8,873 nucleotides of DNA, from NCBI GenBank assembly GCA_013002425.1, contig JABDJQ010000238.1, forward strand, positions 1-8,873. Reading direction: 5' to 3'. Each line of letters starts with the position of its first letter. The stretch's first letter is position 1. Shown here one piece after another: positions 1 to 6,336 of this stretch. The notes below the pieces were generated by a model. It ran no database searches. It had not been told where the DNA came from and worked only from the letters and a program-made list of their open reading frames with translations. Source of the stretch: Gemmatimonadota bacterium. Its GTDB lineage: Bacteria > Orphanbacterota > Orphanbacteria > Orphanbacterales > Orphanbacteraceae. The position numbers and the translations under genes are program-made.

Positions 1-1491
1 CCGCTGCAGCTCGTCGGCAGCGTCGGAATCTACGACCACCAGTTCGGCTATCGCCAGCAGGGCGCGATGGCGACGACGATGTATCGCGACCTCTCGTTCA
101 CGCTGCTCTACTCCGACGACTTCGAGAACGGCGGCACGACGCGCGGCACGCTCGACTCGCTGCAGAACGAGTTCGACGGGTTCGAGTTCGCGGACCCCGA
201 CCGCGCCACGATCGCGCCGAACCCGTTCACGCTCTACGACGTAAACGACGACGACAACGACAAGGACGTCTTCGCGGCGCGCATGCAGCTTCCTGTCGAC
301 GATTTCAGGCTCGGCGGATCGTTCCGGCTCGACCGCGGCTATAACCCCGGCACGCTGACGCTTCTGATCGACGATGAAGCCGACCTCGGCGACACGCTCG
401 GCACCGCGGTCGGCTTCGCGCGCACGGTGGAGCAGTGGTACGCCGGCGGCGGAGACATCCGTTACTCCAGCCCGGCGAAGCCGTACGCGTTCGCAATCGA
501 GTTTCTGCACGGGCGGGCCGAAGTAGTCGGCCGCGGCGGAACCGAGGCCGACGCCGCGGTGCGCACTGTGAGCGTCTACGACGAAATCGAAGAAGACTCG
601 GTTCTCGTGGCCGGCATCGCCATCACGTCGGACGAACGCCCGATCCCGAAAGAATCGTACGAACTCGACCGCTCGAACCGCATCCATCTGGGGGGTTCGT
701 ACCGTATAGATGAGTGGGGAATGGATTTCGGCGCGTTCTGGGAGCGCGAGACGCACGAGCAGAACTTTCTCGCGACCGGGCTGCCCGACACGCTCGAGAA
801 CAGCCTGAACACGTTTACGATGGCGGCGGAGAAGCGATTCGAGGGGCTGCGCGGGCTCACGATGGGCGTCCGCGCCAGCTGGTACAATTTCGACTACGAC
901 GCGCGCACGCCGTGGGAAAACCAGATCTGGTTCGACAAGCGCAACTTCTGGCTCGAACAGAACGAGCACGAGGTGTCGTACGACCGCATGACGCTGCTCG
1001 GCGGCGAAGACGTCATGGTCTGGAAGCCGGGCCTCGCGTTCTCGATCTACGAGCCGAAATCGGTCGATTTCGAGTATCGCGGCACCGTGGCCGGCGTGCA
1101 GGGCAAGGACCCGAAATACGTGGAGACGTTCTTCATCCTGACCGCCAGGCCGTGGAAGCAGGTGCGGTTCCTGAGCGACACACGGCTTGCGAAGTACAAC
1201 GACCCGGTTCTCGACCTCTTTTCGTCGTTTGCGTCGACATTTGCGGAAGTGGCGTGGGAGTTCGGCCGGGGGCTCGAAATCGCGCTCTCATATGGCGTGG
1301 ACCCGTATGTGGTGGACGAGACGATTAATGAGTACAGTGAAATAGGAAGGGACGCGTTCCTGTTCGAGCGCGGGGCCAACGGAGATGCCGCCCGCCGCAA
1401 CTATTCGAGCCTCGGGGACGCGATCCGCGACGCCGAGCAGGCGCTCCAGGACGAAGAACGCTTCCAGATCGAAGGCATCATTCATTTCTAG
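1..1491 (+). CDS. Probable outer-membrane beta-barrel protein, C-terminal part (5' truncated)
   Basis: The frame is open from base 1 with no stop, so the gene starts upstream; the first ATG at 67 is internal. 496 residues are visible. I do not recognise a named family. The sequence is built of alternating hydrophobic/polar stretches separated by acidic loops, for example the strands around residues 98-106 (DDFRLGGSF), 225-237 (HLGGSYRIDEWGM) and 411-429, and an Asp-rich loop at residues 80-90 (DVNDDDNDKDV) that could bind a cation. The protein ends in IEGIIHF; a C-terminal Phe is typical of barrels inserted by the BAM machinery. These points suggest an outer-membrane beta-barrel of at least a dozen strands. 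It lies 16 bases upstream of two lipoprotein genes with glycan-binding-like domains, so it may be the membrane partner (porin or anchor) of a surface polysaccharide-binding complex. The barrel call is inference; a large secreted beta-rich protein is the alternative. Confidence 0.7.
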   Translation, partial: PLQLVGSVGIYDHQFGYRQQGAMATTMYRDLSFTLLYSDDFENGGTTRGTLDSLQNEFDGFEFADPDRATIAPNPFTLYDVNDDDNDKDVFAARMQLPVDDFRLGGSFRLDRGYNPGTLTLLIDDEADLGDTLGTAVGFARTVEQWYAGGGDIRYSSPAKPYAFAIEFLHGRAEVVGRGGTEADAAVRTVSVYDEIEEDSVLVAGIAITSDERPIPKESYELDRSNRIHLGGSYRIDEWGMDFGAFWERETHEQNFLATGLPDTLENSLNTFTMAAEKRFEGLRGLTMGVRASWYNFDYDARTPWENQIWFDKRNFWLEQNEHEVSYDRMTLLGGEDVMVWKPGLAFSIYEPKSVDFEYRGTVAGVQGKDPKYVETFFILTARPWKQVRFLSDTRLAKYNDPVLDLFSSFASTFAEVAWEFGRGLEIALSYGVDPYVVDETINEYSEIGRDAFLFERGANGDAARRNYSSLGDAIRDAEQALQDEERFQIEGIIHF

Positions 1492-1507
1492 GCAAGGGGT
1501 AAGCAGC

Positions 1508-1918
1508 ATGCATGAAACAAAACACAAACGATGGCTCCCCCTCCTCGTTCTCCTCGTCGCGCTGCCGCTCGGATGCGGCGGCCTCGACTTCATCAAGCGG
1601 CGTCTTCCCCCGCCCTACCCGGTCGAGAACGGCATTCACTTCCAGTTCGAAGCGCCTTCCGCCCACCGCGTGCAGCTCGCAGGCAACTGGGAACGGAACA
1701 ACTGGCTCGCCGGACAGGCGGAAACGGGCAGCTACAACATCGGTCTCATGGCCGACGAGGACGGCGACGGCGTCTGGACGCTCGTCGAAGCTCTCCCCAC
1801 GGGGCGCTATCAGTACAAGTTCGTAATCGACGAAAATACCTGGAAAGAGGATCCGAACAACCCGCTGCGCGTCGACGACGGCTTCGGCGGTTACAACTCG
1901 CTCCTCATTGTGGAATAG
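1508..1918 (+). CDS. Small lipoprotein with CBM48/AMPK-beta-type glycogen-binding domain
   Basis: 136 aa. The start at ATG 1508 is chosen because AAGGGG (1494-1499) lies 8 bases upstream and the product then opens with a signal peptide: basic MHETKHKR, hydrophobic residues 9-22, then a lipobox-like LPLGC with lipidated Cys23. Pro at -3 makes the lipobox imperfect. Residues about 43-136 form one early-set beta-sandwich of the CBM48 / AMPK-beta glycogen-binding type: HRVQLAGNW (53-61), the aromatics W61 and W66, DEDGDGVW (83-90), GRYQYKFVID (99-108), DPNNP (115-119) and DGFGGYNSLLIV (124-135). In this family aromatic residues plus Lys and Asn contact alpha-glucans; here W61, W66, K104 and N130 are the obvious candidates. 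There is no catalytic domain, so this is a pure binding protein, likely on an outer or inner membrane surface. It sits between the barrel gene and a second lipoprotein gene in one probable operon, which suggests a role in capturing starch- or glycogen-like polymers. Confidence 0.88.
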   Translation: MHETKHKRWLPLLVLLVALPLGCGGLDFIKRRLPPPYPVENGIHFQFEAPSAHRVQLAGNWERNNWLAGQAETGSYNIGLMADEDGDGVWTLVEALPTGRYQYKFVIDENTWKEDPNNPLRVDDGFGGYNSLLIVE

Positions 1919-1930
1919 GAGATCCCGGTC

Positions 1931-3589
1931 ATGCCAACCAAGCGACTTTCATTGCTGGTCGCACTCCCCCTCTTTGCGCTGCTCGCGTTTTCGCTGAGCT
2001 GCGGCGACAACACCAGCAGCCCGTTCCTCGATCCGGATGCCGATGTCATTCTCGCCGAAGGGCTTCTTTCCGGCACGCTCGACTGGGGCGAGGTCACCGA
2101 GAATCCGGAAACGGTCGTCTACGTGTTCAAGGATTACGACCCGTCGTGCCAGGCCACGACTGCCAGCGTTCACATCACCGGCACGTATTCCGGCTGGGAC
2201 ACGGGCCTCTGGGACACGACGCCCGGCATGACGCAGATGTTCCCGTGCCTCTGGATGGAAACGATCTCGCTTACGAGCGACGACGCTTTCGCGTGGAAGT
2301 TCGTCACGAACCGCGCGTGGGACGGAAGCTACGCGGGATGCGACGACTGCGAAATTGACGAAGAGGCGCGCACCGGCGAAGTCACACCGACAAACGGCGA
2401 CGACATCCCGGCCGTGATTCCGCTCAACGACGACTACATCTTCCTTCTGAACGCGTCGTCGGATCCTGCTGTCTATGAAATACTCGCGGAGGGCGATCCG
2501 GTCCCGTGGGACACGCTCGGCGGCGAACTTGCCAGTTTCACGTTCGAGAACCTGCTGCCCGGCCTCTACACGATCGTGATCGACGTGCCCTCCGACCGCG
2601 TGAACTTCCCGACGCGCTTCGTGCGCAAAGTGAAGGTGACCGGCGAAGCCGGCGTCGACCTCGGCATCATCCAGGTCGTGCCGAAGGGCTTCATCCGCGG
2701 CACCGTCGCGTTCGAAGACGACCCGGCCGTGCGCCCCGAAGTGACCGTGCTCGTCCGCTTCAGCGACACGGGTGGCGTGGTCGACACGCTCACGATCGGG
2801 CCGGACGAAACGACGTTCACGGCCGAGGGGCTCAGCGACGGGGCGTACGACTTCGTGCTCTCCGCTCCCGGGTACGTGACGCAGGTCGTCGAAGGCACCG
2901 ACTTCGAAGCGGGTGACGAAACCGATCTCGCCCCGATCACGATGCTCCGCGCCGGCAACATTTCCGGCACGGTCGCGTTCAGCGAACCGCCGGACCCGAG
3001 GCCCGGAGTCGCCGCGATTGCCGTTCGCGCCGAGGGTGACACGCTCACGGTCTTCGCTGACCCCGTCGATGGCTCGTTCCTGATGACGGACTTCGCGCCG
3101 GGAACGTACTTCGTCGCTTTCGTATCTTCCTCCGCGGGCTTCCGCGACACATTGATCAGCGATATCGTCGTCACCGCGGGCGCCACGACCGATATCGGCA
3201 CGGTGACGCTCGAAGCCGTGGCCGGCTACGAATCCGAGTACGACGTGATCCGGATCGTGGGCGACGTCACGAACTGGAGCACCGACCGCCCGAGCATGAC
3301 CGAAATCGAAGGCGGCGTCTGGGTCGACACCCTCGAGGTCGCCACTCAGATCTGTACGTTCCTCAAGTTCCGCACGGCCGAGGACTGGGGCGCGAACGAC
3401 TACGGCAGCTGCACTTCGGAAAACCTGAGCTGCAGCGATCCGCTTACGGGCGTTGTCTGTCTGGGCGAAGGAAGCAACGAAGCGCCCGCGCTCGGCCAGT
3501 TCGATCTCGACCCGGGCACGTACGAAGTGAAGCTGGACGAAGTGAATCGGACCTACGCGATTCGCGACATCGGCAAGGGCGGCGACTAA
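1931..3589 (+). CDS. Multi-domain surface lipoprotein: E-set/CBM-like ends around carboxypeptidase-regulatory-like repeats
   Basis: 552 aa. ATG 1931 has AGGAG (1917-1921) 9 bases upstream, overlapping the stop of the CBM48 gene, which indicates coupled translation. A signal peptide (residues 1-23) ends in FSLSC, with Cys24 the probable lipidated residue and Gly at +2. Two related modules lie at the two ends: residues about 76-150 (VHITGTYSGW, PCLWMETISL, AFAWKFVTNRAWDGSYAGC) and about 437-545 (VIRIVGDVTNW, GVWVDTLEV, FLKFRTAEDWGANDYGSC). They share a V-I-G-W start, a W strand and a K-F-x-T-x-x-W ... Y-G-C core, similar in layout to CBM48/CBM20-type glycan-binding folds. Between them are two clear CarboxypepD-regulatory-like modules opening with IRGTVAF (255-261) and ISGTVAF (344-350), and a more diverged one at about 195-250 (LPGLYTIVI). 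Cysteines at 137/140 and 494/501/510 could form disulfides. The role is probably cell-surface glycan binding with spacer modules, analogous in design to SusE/SusF, though no homology to those is claimed. No enzyme motif is seen. Confidence 0.82.
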   Translation: MPTKRLSLLVALPLFALLAFSLSCGDNTSSPFLDPDADVILAEGLLSGTLDWGEVTENPETVVYVFKDYDPSCQATTASVHITGTYSGWDTGLWDTTPGMTQMFPCLWMETISLTSDDAFAWKFVTNRAWDGSYAGCDDCEIDEEARTGEVTPTNGDDIPAVIPLNDDYIFLLNASSDPAVYEILAEGDPVPWDTLGGELASFTFENLLPGLYTIVIDVPSDRVNFPTRFVRKVKVTGEAGVDLGIIQVVPKGFIRGTVAFEDDPAVRPEVTVLVRFSDTGGVVDTLTIGPDETTFTAEGLSDGAYDFVLSAPGYVTQVVEGTDFEAGDETDLAPITMLRAGNISGTVAFSEPPDPRPGVAAIAVRAEGDTLTVFADPVDGSFLMTDFAPGTYFVAFVSSSAGFRDTLISDIVVTAGATTDIGTVTLEAVAGYESEYDVIRIVGDVTNWSTDRPSMTEIEGGVWVDTLEVATQICTFLKFRTAEDWGANDYGSCTSENLSCSDPLTGVVCLGEGSNEAPALGQFDLDPGTYEVKLDEVNRTYAIRDIGKGGD

Positions 3590-3665
3590 GCTACGGCCGC
3601 TGCCTGCCGGATTGCAGTGGAACGAAAACAACGGCGATACCGGCGTCAGACGGGAACCGTGTACA

Positions 3666-4430
3666 GTGCGTATTGCCATCACGCGAGACGTGAGCCCCGC
3701 GATCGCGCGGTGCGAACTGACGCACCTCGCGCGTGAGCCGATCGACCTGGACCGCGCCCGTGCGGAGCACACGGAATACGAGAAGCGCCTCGCCGATCTC
3801 GGCTGCGACGTGCAGGCGCTTCCGGCGGAACCGGACCTCCCCGATTCCGTGTTCGTCGAAGACGCGGCCGTCGTGCTGCCGGAACTCGCGATCATCACGC
3901 GCCCCGGTGCGGAGTCGCGCCGGCCCGAGACCGCGAGCATCGCGGAAGCCCTCGCCCCCTATCGCACAATGATCGCCATAGAAGCGCCCGGCACGATCGA
4001 CGGCGGAGACGTCCTCGTCGTCGATCGCACCGTTTACATCGGGCGTTCCGAACGCACGAACGAGAACGCCATCGCCCAGTTCCGCGCCGCGCTCGCGCCT
4101 CACGGCTACACCGTGATCCCCGTAACACTCAGCGGATGCCTTCATCTCAAGTCCGCCGTCGGTCTCGTGGGGCCCGGCACGCTGCTCATCAATCGCGACT
4201 GGGCCGACGCGTCCGCTTTCGACGGCCTGCGCATGATCGACGTCGATCCCGGCGAGCCGCGGGCCGCCTGCGCGCTGCTCGTCGGCGACACCGTGGTCTA
4301 CCCCGCCGGTTTCGATCGCACCCGCGCACGCCTGACGCGCGCCGGGATCCGCGCCGTGGTGGTGCCCGTCTCCGAGCTCGCCAAGGCCGAGAGCGGCGTC
4401 ACATGCTGCAGCCTGATTTTCGATACTTAG
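3666..4430 (+). CDS. N(G),N(G)-dimethylarginine dimethylaminohydrolase (DDAH)
   Basis: 254 aa from GTG 3666, the same length as the well-studied Pseudomonas aeruginosa DDAH; GGGAA (3652-3656) lies 9 bases upstream. An in-frame TTG at 3612 would add 18 residues with no family resemblance and is rejected. DDAH hydrolyses methylated arginines to citrulline and mono- or dimethylamine in the cytoplasm and belongs to the guanidine-modifying pentein superfamily. Visible family signatures in order: DSVFVEDAAVV (60-70), with substrate-binding acidic residues D60, E65 and D66; IITRPGA (76-82); APGTIDGGDVL (107-117); IGRSERTNENA (125-135); the catalytic-His strand GCLHLKSAVG (157-166), H160; and the C-terminal GVTCCSLIF (244-252). 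C247 aligns with the catalytic Cys, and D112 is the probable triad acid, as in the vertebrate enzymes. A second Cys (C248) directly follows the nucleophile. The gene lies 76 bases after the lipoprotein operon and converges on the sigma factor gene. No functional link to the glycan genes is seen. Other penteins such as arginine deiminase are less likely given length and motifs. Confidence 0.93.
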   Translation: MRIAITRDVSPAIARCELTHLAREPIDLDRARAEHTEYEKRLADLGCDVQALPAEPDLPDSVFVEDAAVVLPELAIITRPGAESRRPETASIAEALAPYRTMIAIEAPGTIDGGDVLVVDRTVYIGRSERTNENAIAQFRAALAPHGYTVIPVTLSGCLHLKSAVGLVGPGTLLINRDWADASAFDGLRMIDVDPGEPRAACALLVGDTVVYPAGFDRTRARLTRAGIRAVVVPVSELAKAESGVTCCSLIFDT

Positions 4431-4477
4431 AACTTCGTTCGGAAAGTAAGTGCAGTGCGACAGGCCGATCGCTCCCG

Positions 4478-5773
4478 CTATCCTGAATGCGGGCCGGCGA
4501 GCTTCGCCCACCGCCTTTGCAGATGGCGTTTCACGGGGTCGGAGTGCGCGCGTTCGATTCCCCGCGCGAAGATCGCGGCGGCTTCGACGCGCTCCCCTCT
4601 GCGCTCGGCCAGTTCCGCGCGGGCCACGAGAAAGGGCACGTAATCGCGGAGCGACGCCTCCTCCTCGAGCAGACGTTCCTCCTCCCGCGCGCCGGCCAGA
4701 TCACCTGCTTCCATGCGGGCGACCATGCGATGCGTGCGAATCACGGGCGAGGGGTTCGCCGCGATCAGGGCGTCGAAGCACGCCAGTATGCGCGGCCAGT
4801 CGGTCTCTTCGTACGAGGGCGCGAGCGCGTGACACGCCGCGATTTCGGCTTCCCTGTGATACGGCGTGATCCGGTCCCCCGATGCAGAGCGATTGAGCGC
4901 CGCCGTGCCGGCCGTGATCGCGTCGCGATCCCATTGCTTACGGTCCTGATCCGCGAGCAGAACGAGATTGCCCGCTTCGTCGAGGCGCGAGTCGAAACGC
5001 GACGACTGCAGAAGCAGAAGCGCGTGAAGCGCGTGTGTTTCGGGGCGGCCCGTGACGGGGTGGCCGGCGAGGAGCGCGCAGAGCCGGATCGCCTCGTAAC
5101 AGAGATCGCGCCGCAGATGCGTCTCGCCGGCCCACGACGCGTACCCTTCGTTGAACATCAGGTAGAGCGTCTGGAGAACCGGGGCGAGGCGATCGTCGAT
5201 TTCGTCCGGACCGGGGATTGCGAGCGAGACCTGCGCCTCGCGGAGCGTTCGTTTCGCGCGCACGATGCGCTGGGCCATCGTCTCCTTCGGGATCAGAAAC
5301 GCGCGCGCGGCTTCCGACGCGCTGAAACCGCCGACTACTTTCAGCGTGAGCGCCACCTGCGACTCGGGCGAGAGCTTCGGGTGACAGCACGTGAACATCA
5401 TCGCGAGCGTGTCGTCGCGGATTTCGCCCGCGAACCCGGCGCCGCCGGAGTCACGCGAAATCCCGCCGCCGCTCGCGAACTCGTGGTCGGCCCACCCTTC
5501 GAGGACCGCCCGCACCGCGCTTTCCTTCTCGCGCCACACCTTCTCGCGGCGAAGGCGATCATAGGCGGCGTTCTTTGCGGCTTCGATAATCCACGCCGTC
5601 GGATTGCGCGGCACGCCCTGATACGGCCAGAGCGCGAGCGCCTTGTAGAGCGCCTCCTGCACGACCTCCTCGATGAGGTCGATCTGGCCGAAGCCGAGGA
5701 CCCTGGCGAGGCTCGCGGTGATCTGCCCCGCCCGGTGCCGGAAGAGATGCTCGACGAATTCGTTCGCGCTCAC
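4478..5773 (-). CDS. ECF42-type RNA polymerase sigma factor with C-terminal extension
   Basis: 431 aa from GTG 5773. Sigma-70 region 2 spans about 10-80 (QIDLIEEVVQEALYKALALW, NPTAWIIEAAKNAAYDRLRR). A Gly-rich linker (100-116) follows, then region 4 about 120-183 (DDTLAMMFTCCHPKLS, ALTLKVVGGFSASEAARAFL, ETMAQRIVRAKRTLREA). The long C-terminal part (about 190-420) is the DUF6596/TPR-like extension typical of ECF42: RLAPVLQTLYLMFNEGYAS, LCYEAIRLCALL, HALHALLLLQSSR. ECF42 factors lack a classic membrane anti-sigma factor; the extension is thought to control activity. Start choice: two GTGs are possible. GTG 5779 overlaps the stop of the upstream gene by 4 bases but has no room for a ribosome site. 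GTG 5773 has GGAAGAG 5 bases upstream and is preferred; 5779 would give 433 aa. The gene directly follows the DGPF/YCII-protein gene, the hallmark partner of ECF42, and is probably cotranscribed with it. High confidence for family; the regulon and signal are unknown. Confidence 0.93.
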   Translation of the reverse strand: MSANEFVEHLFRHRAGQITASLARVLGFGQIDLIEEVVQEALYKALALWPYQGVPRNPTAWIIEAAKNAAYDRLRREKVWREKESAVRAVLEGWADHEFASGGGISRDSGGAGFAGEIRDDTLAMMFTCCHPKLSPESQVALTLKVVGGFSASEAARAFLIPKETMAQRIVRAKRTLREAQVSLAIPGPDEIDDRLAPVLQTLYLMFNEGYASWAGETHLRRDLCYEAIRLCALLAGHPVTGRPETHALHALLLLQSSRFDSRLDEAGNLVLLADQDRKQWDRDAITAGTAALNRSASGDRITPYHREAEIAACHALAPSYEETDWPRILACFDALIAANPSPVIRTHRMVARMEAGDLAGAREEERLLEEEASLRDYVPFLVARAELAERRGERVEAAAIFARGIERAHSDPVKRHLQRRWAKLAGPHSG

Positions 5774-5775
5774 GA

Positions 5776-6132
5776 TCACTCTTCCATCATGTCGACCTGG
5801 CGGATCACGATCCGCCCGAACTTCATGTGGGGGCACGACTGCGCGACTTCGGCCGCATGGTCGTAATCGCGTGCCTGAATCAGGAAGAGGCCGGCGAGAA
5901 TCTCCTTTGCCTCGCTGTACGGTCCGTCCGTCACGGCGACCTTGCCGCCTTTGGCCACTAGGTGCTTTCCGCCTTCGTTCGTGAGCTTCCAGCCGTCGAC
6001 CACGATTTCGGCCTGTCCCATCTTGCGGCTCCACTCCGTGTATTCCGCGATCATCTGCTGCATCTCTTCCGGTGAAATGTCCGTTCCCTTCCCGACCGGC
6101 GGTTCGTGAAGCTCCAGAATGTACTTCGGCAT
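5776..6132 (-). CDS. YCII/DGPF-domain protein, partner of the ECF42 sigma factor
   Basis: 118 aa. ATG 6132 has AGGAG (+ strand 6142-6146) 9 bases upstream. This is a compact ferredoxin-like-fold protein of the YCII-related (DGPF) family: the strand MPKYILELHE, a helix at about 20-38 (SPEEMQQMIAEYTEWSRKM), the motif TDGPYSEAKE (68-77), where Tyr replaces the usual Phe of 'DGPF', then GLFLIQARDYDHAAEVAQSC (81-100) and the closing strand FGRIVIRQVD. DGPF proteins are encoded next to ECF42 sigma factors and are their known transcriptional targets; their biochemical function is not established. They resemble small dimeric alpha/beta-barrel enzymes or sensors. The gene ends 2 bases before the preferred sigma start (or overlaps an alternative start by 4 bases), so the two form an operon. 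An ECF42-like promoter lies about 100 bases upstream. Confidence 0.92.
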   Translation of the reverse strand: MPKYILELHEPPVGKGTDISPEEMQQMIAEYTEWSRKMGQAEIVVDGWKLTNEGGKHLVAKGGKVAVTDGPYSEAKEILAGLFLIQARDYDHAAEVAQSCPHMKFGRIVIRQVDMMEE

Positions 6133-6200
6133 GGTTCCCGTCTCCTGTTCGATGCGATTCGCGGCCCGTGCGGGACTGCTCCTCGCGGGTCTGATCCCGT

Positions 6201-6221
6201 GCAGGCGGCTCTTCCGCCCGC
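6201..6221 (-). other. GC-rich hairpin in the 5' leader of the YCII-sigma transcript
   Basis: On the minus strand, GCGGGCGG pairs with CCGCCTGC across an AAGAG loop (8 pairs, one G-U). It would lie about 70-90 bases upstream of the YCII start codon, just downstream of the proposed transcription start. No U-tract follows, so it is not a classic terminator. It may stabilise the leader or have no role; GC-rich DNA produces such stems by chance. Confidence 0.35.
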
Positions 6222-6232
6222 TTCACCCTCTT

Positions 6233-6259
6233 GACGAAAACGGCGCACTCGAATCGACA
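6233..6259 (-). promoter_or_regulatory. Candidate ECF42-dependent promoter (TGTCGA-N17-CGTC)
   Basis: Read on the minus strand: TGTCGA (6259-6254), 17 bases, then CGTC (6236-6233). From memory, the motif reported for ECF42 factors in Streptomyces venezuelae is TGTCGA at -35 and CG(A/T)C at -10, upstream of DGPF genes. Both boxes match exactly at a normal spacing and sit directly upstream of the DGPF-sigma operon. Transcription would start near 6225, leaving a leader of about 93 bases. This predicts positive autoregulation by the downstream sigma factor. Confidence 0.65.
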
Positions 6260-6271
6260 TCGCCGACGAAC

Positions 6272-6304
6272 AAAAAAGGGCCGACCGAATCGATCGGCCG
6301 GCCC
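6272..6304 (-). terminator. Intrinsic terminator of the 699-aa protein gene
   Basis: On the minus strand an 11-base-pair stem (arms at 6304-6294 and 6288-6278, one G-U pair, 5-base loop 6293-6289) is followed directly by TTTTTT (6277-6272). The odd pair is G-U in the minus-strand RNA but A-C on the plus strand, which confirms the orientation. It begins 32 bases after the stop codon at 6337 and insulates the YCII-sigma operon promoter just downstream. Confidence 0.93.
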
Positions 6305-6336
6305 CTGGTTGCTGCGGGATCTCTGATTTCGCTCCG

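Noticed and set aside
3612..3665. TTG start giving an 18-residue extension of DDAH
   Set aside because: No convincing ribosome site and no family similarity; GTG 3666 gives exactly the usual length with GGGAA at good spacing.
1949..3940. 663-codon open frame on the minus strand opposite the 552-aa lipoprotein gene
   Set aside because: Its product is Arg/His/Asp-rich with no recognisable domain, and it runs across the whole sense gene and into the DDAH gene. It is an antisense by-product of GC-rich codon use; the plus frame has a signal peptide, domains and a good ribosome site.
4431..4477. Possible shared terminator between the convergent DDAH and sigma genes
   Set aside because: Only a weak ACTT/AAGT pairing can be drawn and there is no T-tract on either strand.
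4487..5866. 459-codon open frame on the plus strand opposite the sigma factor gene
   Set aside because: Arg-rich composition without domains; the minus-strand frame is a clear ECF42 sigma factor.
5774..6226. N-terminal extension of the sigma factor frame up to 6226
   Set aside because: The extra residues are Arg/Gly/Asp-rich with no sigma homology and overlap the YCII gene in another frame; two GTG starts at the gene junction give the normal family N-terminus.
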